NCBI RefSeq assembly: GCF_033118175.1
Contig: NC_083694.1
Location: 34,371,608-34,435,607 of the forward strand
DNA: 64,000 bases
Direction: 5' to 3'
Source of the DNA: Dama dama
Taxonomy: Eukaryota; Chordata; Mammalia; Artiodactyla; Cervidae
Part shown: piece by piece, positions 44,501 to 56,262 of the stretch
Numbering within the stretch: position 1 is the stretch's first letter
Layout of the letters: the number at the start of each line of letters is the position of its first letter
The notes under the pieces: generated by a model
What the model saw: only the letters and a program-made list of their open reading frames with translations
Told to the model about the DNA's origin: nothing
The model's database searches: none
Translations under genes and position numbers: made by a program

Positions 44501-47500
44501 TGAAACCAGTTGAAAATATTTTAAAGTCTTAGCACTTAAAGACCATGCCTTGAGCTAGTACATAACCAAAGTGAAATTTAGTTATGAGGATCCTGATATG
44601 AGAAAAGTGTATCCCAAAACAGTGTGTGACACCCAAGAAAGAGGATCAAAAGAAAAACGAGCTATCCATTAGTCATACCTGTTAAAGATAACCATTAGTT
44701 CATTAGTGAAAAAGACACTGACATTATATAAAACCTCCTATATAACTTCTACAGAAATAATATACAGAAGCACACATGTAAACATGTGTGTGTATGCAGC
44801 AAACAAGTAGTTCAGTTATTCTCATCAAATTCTTTTATATTATCACGCAGTTCTGAGTTAACAGATCCTTTTACGTACCTATTATGTAACTGAACCAAGG
44901 AAGCTGAGTCTGACAGAGTTCAGATTTCAGTAGCCAACTAAGCTAAATTTTATTAAGTATGCACCCTTTCAGATTTCCTGCCTAAAAGTGTGCTACAGGT
45001 TACATGTTCTTAGTAACTTCATTTCTTAATCTTTTTTCTGCTAATGTGAGTTCCTGATTTAAATGCCAGAAATTTCCATTGATCATTTCCTACGTAAATG
45101 GAAAATATACCACTTCTCAACAAACAAAATATACCACTTCTCAACTTCTCAACATGACAGAAAAACTGGGATTTCGACTTTGCTACAAACAAGTCATGGG
45201 ACTTTGGTAAAGTTATTTAAATTTTCTGGACTAGTTTTTCACCTATGAAATAATCTTTAAGGTTTCTTCTTATATTCTATTAACTATGATTCTTTTGCCA
45301 TTAGGTATTTACAGCTAGACATTTTATATGGTTCAGCTTAATGCTACCTGGTATTCAGTAAAACAGAGAATCAGGGCACTGATTTATGTAGTTCAGAGAA
45401 AATTCCCCAGTTTTAGTATTTAGAATTTTCAATTATAAAACACTTTTATTCTCTTTAGGAGCAACCACCCCCCTCCCCAAAATAATAATAATTTTGGATT
45501 CTGTAGGGCATCTTGGAGACATTTCAGTTAGGTTATTAGGCTCTATTCTTAATTAAAACTAAAATCCCTGAAATCAAGAAAATGTAGTGTTGATAACAAT
45601 CTCTAAGAGGAACAGAAAACAATTTATTTCCAGCCACACTGAGGACTATTGCCCAGGAGACACAAATTCAAGAAGCATCTGGATTGTGTCCCACTGCATT
45701 ACAAAATAGGGGAGGCATCTATATATAGGCAAAAAATGCAAATCACATAAGTTGTTTGTCAGGAATTAGGATTGAAGCTAGCAAGAAATAAGGGTGCTGC
45801 TTAAGCAAGGATTGCCTGGTATCTGAAATGGTTAAATAACTGCAAGGGGAGACCTTGAGACCATAAAGTTGAAGCTGGCAGATGGTATTCTGAAGAGGTC
45901 TGGTGATATATTTGAGTTTGATACAGTTCAGAAAATTCAGGTTCTCGGTGATACAGGAACACATCTGAAACCATATCCACAATGGCCACCCAGCTCCATT
46001 CTGGATGCCTGAACCACAGTTTTTTATCTTGTCAGAACAAAAAACATGAAATATCAAATATGACAGGGGTACATTCCTTCAAGGTTTCAAAAGAGACAGA
46101 TTAACATGTACACAGTAAGTCAGTATGGCCTTGGTGTCTGGGAAAGGAACCTCATCTTCAAAGGAGAACTAGCCTGAGTGTCATGGGAAGGTGGGGAGCA
46201 TTTATCCTATCTTCAAGGAGGCATTCTAAACAATCTGGTAAATATTCTTTCTTTTTTTCCCAATGGTGAAAGCAGAGTATGTTTGACAGGCTGTTCAAAT
46301 AGATAGACTGTTCTAGTCAGCAAAAGAGGCTTCCCAGGTGGCACATAATGTTCAAGACAAATCATGTATAAGCCAGAATTCCCTGTACCTCAATATGTGA
46401 AAATTTCTTCCATCCAGTAGTCCTGGAAGATGTATGAAATATACACACATACATACACACACACCAGAGAATTATAATCTAATTCTTCTGTTGCCTTCTA
46501 AACCCCAACAAATTTGTGCCTTCATTTCTTTCATCTGACATCAGATTTTCACCTATCTCATATCAAGATTGGGCTTCCCTGGTAGCTCAGCTGGTAAAGA
46601 ATCCACTTGTAATGCAGGAGACCCTGGTTTGGGGGTTGGGAAGATCCCCTGGAGAAGGGATAGGCTACCCACTCCAGTGTTCATGGGCTTCCCTGGTGGC
46701 TCAGATGGTAAAGAATCCACCTGCAATGTGAGAGACCTGGGTTCAATTCCTGGGTTGGGAAGATGCCCTGGAGGAGGGCATGGCAACCCACTCCAGTATT
46801 CTTGCCTGGAGAATCCCCATGGATAGAGGAGCCTGGTGGGCAACAGCCCAAGGGGTCGCAAAGAGTCAGACACAACTGAGCGATGAAGCACAGCACAGCA
46901 TATCAAGATTATTTTCAGGAGTCACTTAACTTCTCTGGGCCTCACCTTTAAAAGGAAAGGATCAGATGAAACCATTGCTGAGATCTCCTCTAGCTCCAAC
47001 ACAAGTCATTCATTACCATGCTTGTATGATCTTCACAAGAAAGGACCAGGGTAATCAGGGTGCTTGTTCCATAAATACAGATTCTTAACACTTAACCACT
47101 TAATCCAGCAACAGGAAAAAACAAGCAAGTGCATATATCCAATCATTTGAAGAACCATGTCAATTCTTACTGAATTTATAAAACATAGAAACATATTCTA
47201 CTTTCAACATAATGCCCACTTGTGCTCTCACCTCTCTCTTCAGCTTTTCTCTCTTTTGTTCTAGTCGTTTTTTCAGTTCTTTCTGTTGAGGAGAGAGACA
47301 AAATGTTGAGGTCGCTGGAGACACATCTGCAGACTGGGTCCTATGGTTAGATTTTCTGTTCCCCTTACTTCTATCTGGGTTGGCAGCAGAGCTTGGATAA
47401 GTCTTGGGGTTGGATGGTGGCTGAGGGATGTAAGTCAGTGGCTCTTCTGTTGATGAGGGAGCAAGAGCATGAACTTTGGCTACTGGCTCTTCTTTCTTGA

Positions 47501-50500
47501 CTCCACTGACAGATGAATTGGGAGATCTGGGTGACAACTGCTGAGGTTCACCTTCTGTACTATTAGCATTAATGGGGGGCAAAAACCCCTGACTCTTAAT
47601 GTCCTGTAAATTCACAAGTTCAAACTTTCCATCTCTCTCCATTAGGATTTTCCTATCCTTGTTTTCTTCACAATTTCCATCAGTAAATGACAGGATCACA
47701 TTTTCTTGTCCAAATTCATTGGAAATACATAACTGTGACAGTTTCCCAGACACATTACTTTCATTTTCAAAATAATTTTTGTAAGTATCACTGTCTTCCA
47801 GAGGAGGAACTTCTAAATCAACTAATTTGTCCTTGAATTTAAGTTTGCGTTCCCTTTTATCATTCACTGGTTCTTGATTTTGTAGAAGTCTGTTGGCTTG
47901 TATAATTTTCTCCATAATATATCTCCTTACTTCCTCATCCTCTTCCTCCTCCAGGTCTTGATGGCTTTCTAGTTTGGATTCTTGCAAAGAGTTTTCACTG
48001 TCTGAATCTGATATGGGGTCCAAAGGTTGAATACTTGGTACAGAAATAAAGTCATTTCTTCTTGGTGAAACCTCATCCTTCAAAGATTTATCAGGATCAG
48101 ATAGCTGCTTGGTGTGTTCTATTTCTGTTTCATTCCCTTTTAAGTCTTGGTTAATATTCTCTTCATTCCCACAGCCCATCTAGAAAAATAGAGATGAGAT
48201 TCACTTTCAGTAAAAATTGAGACTCTGTCCACTCATATGTAGACAATCCAAAATGGATGTTCATACTCGTAATTTATTTTATGAATGGGAAAATCTACAT
48301 GCTTCCTGCTCATATTTCACTCATAGTTTTCTAATTCCTATTTTATTTCCCCAAGGGAAAAAGCAAAAAAATTGGGGAAAAATTTAAATCTGAATTTGAT
48401 GTTGCTAAGTACTAGAATGATTGCTTTTTTTGAAGATTCCATGCCAATGTATAAAAATGTAACTACAAACAGTACAATATTAACATCCCTCCCTCTATAA
48501 AATGTTCCTCCTTTTACATTTTCAGAAGAATATACTTTTAAATGTTTTCTCCTTGTAATATTTGTACTTTTTCAAAAAGATATCTTTCTCCCCAGGACCA
48601 TTACAAGGTCCCTGCCTTTGGTCAAGTCCTTATCATTCTGAGTTTCCTATGATCTTTTCAAATTATTACTGCTGCTATTTTCTGCATGATCTACACCCAA
48701 ATTCCAAGTCAACTTTTACCTCTGGATCAGATTTTCCTTCCTCAATTATCTTCAGAGGCTCCAGTAATCAATGTTAAACACCATTATATAACTTGGTTAT
48801 ATTTTTTAAAAAATATTTAATTCCACTTGAACCATGAACCCAGTATTTTCACAAAACCCTGCTCCACATCTACTAAGTAATGGCTACTATGTCCTGCTGT
48901 CATCAACCCCTTAAAATTCCCCTCCTCTTTTACTAGCTTAGTCACCAATTCTAACAGCCTCTTCTTCCTAACCTGGACAACACTGCTATATGTCCAATAA
49001 GCAAATCAACGTGGCCCCCTAAAATGACTACCAAGTAACTAAGATCTCTGCACTGTAATTGTTCTTTTTAGCCTTATTTGATTCTCTGGTTCATTTCCAC
49101 AGTATCTGTTTCCAAATTCTCCTTTAGCTTTTACTTCTTTTTAAAATCCACTACAATAAAATCTTGCCCTAACACTCACCCCTGTTTCTCTGTCAGTCAT
49201 TTTTTCCTACCAGCCTCAAAGGAAAAAGTGATTTTAATAATCTACTGGAATGAAGAAGATTCATTAGAGCACTGTGTTTTTTTTTTTTTTTCATTTATTT
49301 TATTAGTTGGAGGCTAATTACTTTACAATATTGTAGTGGGTTTTGTCATACCTTGACATAAATCAGCCATGGATTTACATGTATTCCCCATCCCAATCCC
49401 CCCTCCCACCTCCCGCTCTACCCAATCCCTCTGAGTCTTCCCAGTGCACCAGGCCCGAGCACTTGTCTCATGCATCCAACCTGGGCTGGTGATCTGTTTC
49501 ACTATAGATAATATACATGTTTCAATGCTGTTCTCTCGAAACATCCCACCCTCGCCTTCTCCCACAGAGTCCAAGAGTCTGTTCTGTACATCTGTGTCTC
49601 TTTTTCTGTTTTGCATATAGGGTTATCATTACCATCTTTCTAAATTCCATATATATGTGTTAGTATGCTGTAATGTTCTTTATCTTTCTGGCTTACTTCA
49701 CTCTGTATAATAGGCTCCAGTTTCATCCATCTCATTAGAACTGATTCAAATGAATTCTTTTTAACGGCTGAGTAATATTCCATGGTGTATATGTACCACA
49801 GCTTCCTTATCCATTCGTCTGTTGATGGGCATCTAGGTTGCTTCCATGTCCTGGCTATTATAAACAGTGCTGCGATGGACACTGGGGTGCACATGCCTCT
49901 TTCAGATCTGGTTTCCTCGGTGTGTATGCCCAGAAGTGGGATTGCTGGGTCATATGGCAGTTCTATTTCCAGTTTTTTAAGAAATCTCCACACTGTTCTC
50001 CATAGCGGCTGTACTAGTTTGCATTCCCACCAACAGTGTAAGAGGGTTCCCTTTTCTCCACACCCTCTCCAGCATTTATTGCTTGTAGACTTTTGGATAG
50101 CAGCCATCCTGACTGGCATGTAATGGTACCTCATTGTGGTTTTGATTTGCATTTCTCTGACTGATGAAAGAAATCAAAGAGGACACAAACAGATGGAGAA
50201 ACATACCGTGTTCATGGATTGGAAGAATCAATATTGTCAAAATGGCTATTCTACCCAAAGCAATCTATAGATTCAATGCAATCCCTATTAAGCTACCAAC
50301 GGTATTTTTCACAGAACTAGAACAAATAATTTCTCAATTTGTATGGAAATACAAAAAACCTTGAATAGCCAAAGTAATCTTGAGAAAGAAGAATGGAACT
50401 GGAGGAATCAACCTGCCTGACTTCAAGCTCTACTACAAAGCCACAGTCATCAAGACAGTATGGTACTGGCACAAAGACAGAAATATAGATCAATGGAACA

Positions 50501-52857
50501 GAATAGAAAGCCCAGAGATAAATCCACGAACCTATGGACACCTTATCTTTGACAAAGGAGGCAAGGATATACAATGGAAAAAAGACAACCTCTTTAACAA
50601 GTGGTGCTGGGAAAACTGGTCAACCACTTGTAAAAGAATGAAACTAGAACACTTTCTAACACCATACACAAAAATAAACTCAAAATGGATTAAAGATCTA
50701 AATGTAAGACCAGAAACTATAAAACTCCTAGAGGAGAACATAGGCAAAACCCTCTCCAACATAAATCACAGCAAGATCCTCTATGACCCACCTCCCAGAA
50801 TATTGGAAATAAAAGCAAAAATAAACAAATGGGACCTAATGAAACTTAAAAAACTTTTGCCCAACAAAGCAAACTATAAGCAAGGTGAAAAGACAGCCCT
50901 CAGATTGGGAGAAAATAATACCAAGCGAAGCAACAGACAAAGGACTAATCCCAAAAATATACAAGCAACTCCTGCAGCTCAATTCCAGAAAAATAAATGA
51001 CCCAGTCAAAAAATGGGCCAAAGAACTAAACAGACATTTCTCCAAAGAAGACATACAGATGGCTAACAAACACATGAAAAGAGCATTGTGTTTTAACCAC
51101 TGCTGTATCCATTGCACCTAGAACAGCCTCTGACACATGGCCAAGTGATCATTACTTTTCAATGAATGAATAAAGCAATAAGGCAATGAATTATCATTGA
51201 AACTTCTCTAATTCTTTAACCCTGTGCTGTGGACCTCATACCCTTCTAGTCATGAGACCTTGGTTCAGCATTATTGCTCTGGTATGTCTTCCTCTGGGCT
51301 TCCCTGGTGGCTCAGATGGTAAAGAATCCACCTGCAATGCAACAGACCTGGGTTTGATCCCGGGTTGGGAAGATCCCTTGGAGAAGGGAATGGCTACCCA
51401 CTCCAGTATTCTGGCCCGGAGAATTCCATGGTCAGAGGAGCCTGGCGGGCTACAGTTCATGGAGTCACAAAGAATAGGATACGACTGAGCGGCTTTCACT
51501 TTTCTTTCATCTCTTCCTCTACTCATTCTGATTATTTTTCTGTCAAAGATGCATAAAACTGCCATGTAAAAGCCATCTTAGAAAAGTCTTCACTTTTGAC
51601 TCTGTCGCCTTTTCCAAATGTTAGCTATCTCATCTGTCTTCTCCACTGCATAAGAAAGCAAGATAGAACCAAGAGAGAGTTGTGATAAAAAAACCTGCAG
51701 CCTTCATTTCCTTGTAGTCTTTTCCTTAACCCTCTTAAAACTGGCTCCTGCTATAAATACTTTGATCAACATCCCTCTCAAGTCACCTATCTTATCCCAG
51801 TCTTGGTCCTTTTCTTCATTACTTCCCTATTTATTGACACTAATTACATTATGTACAATAGTTATATATTTTAATAAAATTATATATAATTAGTGTCAAT
51901 AGGAGCTTCTCTGGTGGCTCAGATGATAAAGACGATCCCCTGGAGAAGGGAATGGTTACCCACCCCAGTACCCTTGCCTGGAGAATTCCATGAACAGAGG
52001 AGCCTGGCAGGCTGCAGACACAACTGAGTGAATAACACTTTCACTTTCTTTCATTTTCAGTGTCAATACATATGCATACATATACACTCATAGATATACA
52101 TACACACTGTATATAAGTAAAAAGAGACAGAACCTTCTATAATTCAGAAACTGGTTAATTTTCCTAGATATCCCTACTACATGTCTGATAAATAGTATAG
52201 AATCATGATTAATGGATCCACTTTTTTCTACATATACCCCTGTGTCTCAGTCTTTGACCTTTTACTTTTTTCTGTATATTCATTCCCCTAAAATTCACTC
52301 TTAACGTTTCAAATATTAGCTGAAAGACCATGTTTTTGAGGATTTGCTTTATTTTTCATGTAATTGAAAGTAAACCCCCTTATTTTACCCAAGTTCACAT
52401 AAAGTAAAAATTAGTTGCATTTGCTTTTTACTTCTGATGCAATAAATTGTATTACTGAATTATATCAATTATAATTTTATTTTTAATTATAATTTTAGCT
52501 GTAAGTGCTAATGTAATCACTGCTCTCTCACTAATTAACCCTATGCTTTATGACACAACATTTAAACTCTATATGCTTCCATTTTTTCATGTCTAAAATA
52601 GGAATAATGCTACTCGTTCTATGTATATCAAAGGAATTTTGTGAGGTTTAGATGAGGTAATACATGTGAAAACTCCTCAAGAACTACAAAACACTTTGTT
52701 AATATGATTACTACGAATGCTGCTGGCAATTTATATATACCTCCATTATGTTGGCACCGCTTTTTTCTTTTTCATTAATCAACCACTCCAGGTCCTTTTC
52801 AAAGTCATCTTCATATTCTCCACTGTCTTTTGAATCAGTATCTTTATTTTCATTCAT
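35408..52857 (-). CDS. CCDC181: Coiled-coil domain-containing protein 181, complete, 5 coding exons
   Basis: Microtubule-binding coiled-coil protein of motile cilia and the sperm flagellum, reported to bind HOOK1 in the spermatid manchette. Coding exons in transcript order: 52857-52741, 48179-47232, 42963-42817, 37153-36999, 35570-35408; total 1530 bases, 509 residues plus TGA, all junctions in frame and equal to the human length. Residues 1-39 (MNENKDTDSKDSGEYEDDFE) and the large second exon are acidic and low in structure, with a glutamate run (LEEEEDEEVRRYIMEKI). About 330-490 is charged coiled coil with three repeats of F-x-x-W-L-x-x-K (F375/W378, F414/W417, F454/W457), spaced 39-40 residues. 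The C-terminus is FRFTDHYN. The start is chosen because it matches the conserved MNENKD and sits just after an acceptor. No lesion was seen. Confidence 0.96.
35571..36998. other. CCDC181 intron, nothing recognised
   Basis: AT-rich with a purine-rich stretch at about 36355-36420. No SINE or LINE recognised. Confidence 0.5.
36999..37153 (-). CDS. CCDC181: CCDC181 coding exon 4
   Basis: Residues 405-455 plus two bases. Acceptor 'tgtcaacag', donor 'aaaca|gtaagt'. Contains AFRLWLKKKHEEQ and the start of the third repeat (RAFK). Confidence 0.95.
37154..38689. other. CCDC181 intron, nothing recognised
   Basis: Low-repeat intronic sequence. A 96-codon frame at 37748-38038 on the antisense strand lacks any family resemblance. 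Confidence 0.4.
38690..40900 (+). mobile_element. decayed L1 ORF2, antisense to CCDC181, interrupted by a retrocopy
   Basis: L1 reverse-transcriptase region onwards ('agtccaagaccagatggctt', 'ataccaaagccagacaaaga', 'gaagtcccagctggagcaat', later 'aaagctggaagcatctcact'). The insertion at 39651-40454 splits the text between 'agaagatacaaatg' and 'aatggaaagatactcc', which are adjacent in intact L1. Many stops. Confidence 0.8.
39651..40454 (+). pseudogene. polyadenylated BovB-mariner chimeric retrocopy
   Basis: Flanked by identical 15-base duplications (aagaagatacaaatg at 39636-39650 and 40455-40469) and ending in an A tail (40443 on). The first 175 bases are BovB 3'-end text in sense. From about 39826 the sequence is mariner transposase of the Hsmar/SETMAR type, broken by stops and frameshifts: KKWILY, APKHFPKS, DYHFFKHLDNFLQGKCLHSQ and EAENAFQGF are readable. 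The A tail starts where intact mariner would go on coding, 20 bases after an internal AATAAA at 40417-40422. This implies premature polyadenylation of a chimeric transcript followed by L1-type retroposition. It encodes nothing intact. Confidence 0.85.
40901..41433. other. CCDC181 intron, nothing recognised
   Basis: AT-rich, no named repeat or exon. Confidence 0.4.
41434..41733 (+). repeat. Bov-tA tandem (dimeric) SINE
   Basis: A truncated first unit runs into a complete second unit at 'cttgggcttccctggtggct' (41521). Same dimer type as 6186-6520 and 46571-46898. Confidence 0.85.
41875..42335 (+). mobile_element. old L1 3'-end fragment
   Basis: 'caactggagggactataaat', 'gaggaatggtttaataaatt', 'agcagttaccactaggagat'. 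Resembles L1M-type 3' ends. Strongly diverged. Confidence 0.45.
42817..42963 (-). CDS. CCDC181: CCDC181 coding exon 3
   Basis: Residues 356-404. Acceptor 'ctttcctccag', donor 'agtagg|gtaagt'. Encodes EDQKKIEEEKEKKKENDMVF and the first F-x-x-W-L repeat. Confidence 0.95.
42964..46558. other. CCDC181 intron, mostly unique
   Basis: Contains a (CA)n run at 43299-43322, MIR-like text at 43895-44015 and 45180-45290 (both plus strand) and a short (CA) stretch at 46440-46465. Otherwise nothing recognised. A 104-codon frame at 45743-46057 (minus) has no family resemblance. Confidence 0.45.
46571..46898 (+). repeat. Bov-tA tandem (dimeric) SINE with target-site duplication
   Basis: The dimer is flanked by 'catatcaagatt' (46559 and 46899), so both units inserted together. 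Confidence 0.9.
46912..47015 (+). repeat. MIR fragment
   Basis: 'tcacttaacttctctgggcc' and 'tgagatctcctctagctcca'. MIR-like core. Confidence 0.45.
47232..48179 (-). CDS. CCDC181: CCDC181 coding exon 2 (large)
   Basis: Residues 40-355. Acceptor 'tttttctag', donor 'aagagagag|gtgaga'. Serine- and acid-rich (PISDSDSENSLQESK, LEEEEDEEVRRYIM), then KRERKLKFKDKLVDLEVPPL and, at the end, the start of the coiled coil (QKELKKRLEQKREKLKRE). The open frame runs past the donor but loses similarity there. Confidence 0.96.
48180..49265. other. CCDC181 intron, nothing recognised
   Basis: CT-rich and AT-rich intronic sequence with possible old LINE remnants near 48590-49060, too diverged to name. Confidence 0.35.
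49266..51094. mobile_element. young L1 with twin-primed 5' inversion
   Basis: L1 3' end on the minus strand (49281-50160, poly-T at 49277-49291) joined at about 50160/50161 to an upstream piece of the same element on the plus strand (50161-51079). It is flanked by 'agagcactgtgtttt' (49266-49280) and 'agagcattgtgtttt' (51080-51094). Frames remain long: 170 codons of ORF2 C-terminus at 50152-49640 (minus; CWRGCGEKGTLLHCWWECK, the Cys-rich end) and 206 codons at 50380-51000 (plus). About 19 bases of L1 text seem lost at the inversion. The inverted form cannot move again. Confidence 0.9.
51296..51502 (+). repeat. Bov-tA SINE
   Basis: 'gggcttccctggtggctcag' to 'acgactgagcggctttcact'. Flanked by 'tcttcctct' copies. 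Confidence 0.88.
51832..51901. repeat. palindrome with perfect 15-base arms
   Basis: TATTGACACTAATTA (51832-51846) and its exact reverse complement (51887-51901) enclose 40 AT-rich bases. The right arm's last 10 bases (agtgtcaata) occur again after the neighbouring SINE. Confidence 0.85.
51903..52058 (+). repeat. Bov-tA SINE with internal deletion
   Basis: The tRNA head (cttctctggtggctcagatg) passes directly to 'gatcccctggagaagggaat', losing the middle of the tRNA part. Flanked by 'agtgtcaata' at 51892 and 52059. Confidence 0.82.
52560..52700 (+). repeat. MIR fragment
   Basis: 'catgtctaaaataggaataa', 'gaggtttagatgaggtaata'. Sense MIR core and 3' part. Confidence 0.5.
52741..52857 (-). CDS. 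CCDC181: CCDC181 coding exon 1
   Basis: Residues 1-39, MNENKDTDSKDSGEYEDDFE through SGANIME, ending at the donor 'atggag|gtatat'. The acceptor 'acaaacag' ends at 52861, three bases before the ATG, so the 5' UTR is nearly all in an upstream exon. Confidence 0.93.
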
Positions 52858-52860
52858 TTT

Positions 52861-54700
52861 CTGTTTGTTAAAGAGTAATACTGTAAGATTAAAAGAGTTA
52901 AGGTATTACGTCATGTCCACTTTAGGGGTAGTATGGAGTATGAAGATTAATGCTAAAGGTAAGCTAATTAACACATAGAAACACAAATTATGGAATGTTC
53001 AGAATAAACATATCAGTATATCCTAAAAGAGAGACTTACAAAGGCCAGACATTTTCTAGGTATACCACTCCTAATAACCATTGCACCTCCCCCCAGTTCC
53101 TGTCAGCCTAATACACAAGGAGATTTAAAAAGGCAGATATAAGACTATCTGAGTATCAGAGAAGGATTTTCCACATCCCCTGCCAATCATTAAAACTCCT
53201 TGTCTAGGTCTGAGCTGATGAATCAGCTTTTAAGTCTCACTCACACACATTTTCCTATATTCAAATTAAAACGATTATATTAATTGTTATCCTCAGTTTC
53301 TCAATCTTTCTGGTAATTTACTCAGTGTAATTATAATTTCTGATCTGAGAGGTTTTTTTAACTATGTAACAATTGACTCAGTTATGGTAAAAACTAATTT
53401 CCACAGAAGTCAAACTGCTGTCAATTCAAAATAAAAGATGCTTTTTTATATAAAAAACAAACTGTGATGCCTACTACTATCTGGAAGGCAGTGATAATAA
53501 ATAAGAATGCCAGGTGAAAGTTAATAAATATTTGTGAAAATGGTGTATAAATTTAGTCATTTTTAATAAAACAAACCATAAAGTTATCAGAAAATTGAGG
53601 TCAGTTTCAAGCCCTAATTTATTGGCCCATAATTTTTCAAATGAAAGATGCATTCCAATATTTACCTATAACATGTCTTTATGTGTGTGAGCATACTATA
53701 TATGTATGTAAATATACATTACAATGTTAGCAAACCTATTTGTTGAACACCTACAACATGTCTCTAAAAATTATAAAATATGCTCTTGAGCCCTGATACA
53801 GAAGACAAATGTAAGTCAAATACATACATTCCAAATGTAGACAAAACATAAACTGAAAATGTAGGTAAGTGGAACAAAGGTATAAAGGACTGTGGAAGGA
53901 AGAATAAAAAAGCAACTAAGCTTAAAATTGAAAATATCAAGGAAAGTTGAGATGTGTTTTGAATACTGAGTATGAGACCTCATCATCTACTCCAGACAAG
54001 AGAACAGTCTGAAAAAGAACAAACATAAAAGTGCATGGAATTTCCCAGTATGACCTGAACATAAATGTGCCCCTTGAGAAGGTTCCAGAAGGAAACAGAA
54101 GGGGTCAGTTTGATGTCATATTATCTTTTCAAAAAGAAAAAGCTTGAGGGAAAATTATTTATGTATATCTAATTGTCATGAAATAGCCAGAGGTAGAAAT
54201 ATACAGCAATAATCTGCATACTTTCCACTACTGACTTAAACAAAAACAAAAAGAACAATGCTCTGTAAATACACTTAGAATTTTAGGTCCAATTTCAAAA
54301 GAACTGTAGAAATAAGATTTGCAGTGCCCCAAACACCTGGGACCCTGTTTCTATACCTGCCTTTTCTTGCTCTAACACCAAGATGAAGTTACCTAAAACC
54401 TTCTCTGGAAGTAGAAAGTACAGATATCAAGAACACATGAAATCTAGGCATATTTTCAAAGATATAAAATGAGAGGTATTATGTTTGATTTGGTAAACAT
54501 CCACAAACTTTGTTGTGGCCATTAGCTTCACTTCTTCCAAAAAGTTTGACCAGACCACCTAACCAGGTGCCAATTTTACTAAAGCAAGATTTCTGCTTTT
54601 TCCATCAAGCATGTGGGAGACCATCTTTCCACTAGCTGTACCAGCACTAGCTAAAAGAAGAGATAAGGGGTTTCAGTACTATGTGCAATATAAGTTAAAA
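52861..54700. other. CCDC181 5' intron, nothing recognised
   Basis: AT-rich intron between the non-coding first exon and coding exon 1. No clear repeat. Confidence 0.4.
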
Positions 54701-54701
54701 G

Positions 54702-55425
54702 AATGAGACAATTCAAAAAGACACAGGTGCCCCAATGTTCACAGCAGCACTCTTTCCAATAGCCAAAACATGGAAGCAACCTAAGTATCCATCAAGAGAT
54801 GAATGGATAAAGAAGATGTGGTACATATATACAGTGGAATACTTGAAGAAGGAAATGGCAACCCACTCCAGTGTTCTTGCCTGGAAAATCCCATGGATGG
54901 AGGATCCTGTTAGGCTACAGTCCATGGGGTCGCAAACCCAGCCACAAAAAATAAGAATGAAATAAAGCCAATTTGCAGGAACATGGATGGATCTAAAGAT
55001 TATCTTACTAAGTGAAGAAAACCAGAAAGATAAATAAATACCATATGATATCACTTAACATATGCAATCTAAAGTATGACACAAATGAACTTATTTACAA
55101 AACAAACATACTCACAGACATAGAAAACAAACATATAGTTTCTAAAGGGGAAAGGGGGTGGGGAGATAATTAAGAGTTTGGGATTAGCAGATACATACTA
55201 CTATATATAAAACAGATAAACAAGAAGGCCCTACGGCATAGCACAAGGAACTATATTCAATACCCTGTGATAAACTAGAATGAAAAAGAATACATATACA
55301 TGTGTGTGTACATATGTTTGTGTATATATATGACTGTATATCACCTCGCTGTACTCCAGAAACGAACACAATACTGTAAATCAAGAACACTTCAATCAAA
55401 TATACTTCAATTTAAAAAATTATGA
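54702..55425 (+). mobile_element. L1 3' end with a SINE inside
   Basis: 'caatgttcacagcagcactc', 'gaacatggatggatctaaag', 'caataccctgtgataaacta', ending near 'acttcaatttaaaaaat'. A head-less Bov-tA fragment lies at 54845-54940. Confidence 0.8.
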
Positions 55426-56099
55426 GAACAAAAACATAAATGGGCTCCAAGACTGAGACTTGGCTAAAGAACAGGTAACATAAAGCTCTGTATCCAGTTT
55501 TCTACAGTTTAGAGAACAAAAGAAACTGTAACACATTCAAGGATGGTAAACCAGGAGAAAAGGGGATAAAAGACAAGGAGAAGGGATAAAGGCAGGTTAT
55601 GAGAATAAAATGCCGTAAAGCCAGATTCTGAGGACTACTTGAAAACCCTAGGAATGTTAGCTTAAAGAAGAGAAATCCCCTGAAGAAGAGTCGGGACAAC
55701 TGCTTTGCAATATTTAAATTTGTCATTATGTGAAGGAGGGTTGGACTTGCATAATTTCAAACAGTAAGACCAGTACCAAGGACTAGAAACTCAGGGGCAA
55801 ATTTTGGCATAATTTACAGTTTCAAACTCATCCTAAAGTGAAGTGAGCTGCATTCTCTGTTGATCAAATGTTTATACATAGCTCAGAAGGTGATCATAGC
55901 ATGTTTTAAAAGGAGACTGAAGCTTTAGAAAAAGAGGTGAGCCAGAAGACCCTTAAGGTTTATTTTAACCTTTATTCTAAGATGCAAATTAGCAAACAAC
56001 TGCCAACTTATGAAATGCAAGAGAATGTTCAAACAAATGTAGAGTACCATGGTAATGCTTAGTCTAAAATAAATGATCTCAAACTGGGGCTCTGTAATA

Positions 56100-56262
56100 A
56101 CCTACAAGGGTAGGAATGGGCAGGAGGTAGGAGGGAGATTTGAGAGGGATGGGACATATGTACACCTATAGTTAATTCATACTGATGTATGACAGAAATC
56201 AAACCAACATTGTAAACCAATCATCAATGAAAAATAAATATTTTTAAAAGTCAAAAATAAAA
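56100..56262 (+). mobile_element. L1 3' UTR tip
   Basis: 'gggacatatgtacacctata' and 'ccaacattgtaaaccaatca' with an A-rich end, resembling the extreme 3' end of bovine-type L1. Confidence 0.6.

Noticed and set aside
49640..50152. 170-codon minus-strand open frame with a Cys-rich motif
   Set aside because: It is the L1 ORF2 C-terminus with its Cys-rich end, part of the same insertion.
50380..51000. 206-codon open frame that could be taken for a gene
   Set aside because: It is the C-terminal part of L1 ORF2 (INLPDFKLYYKA, DKGGKDIQWKK) inside the twin-primed insertion, not a host gene.
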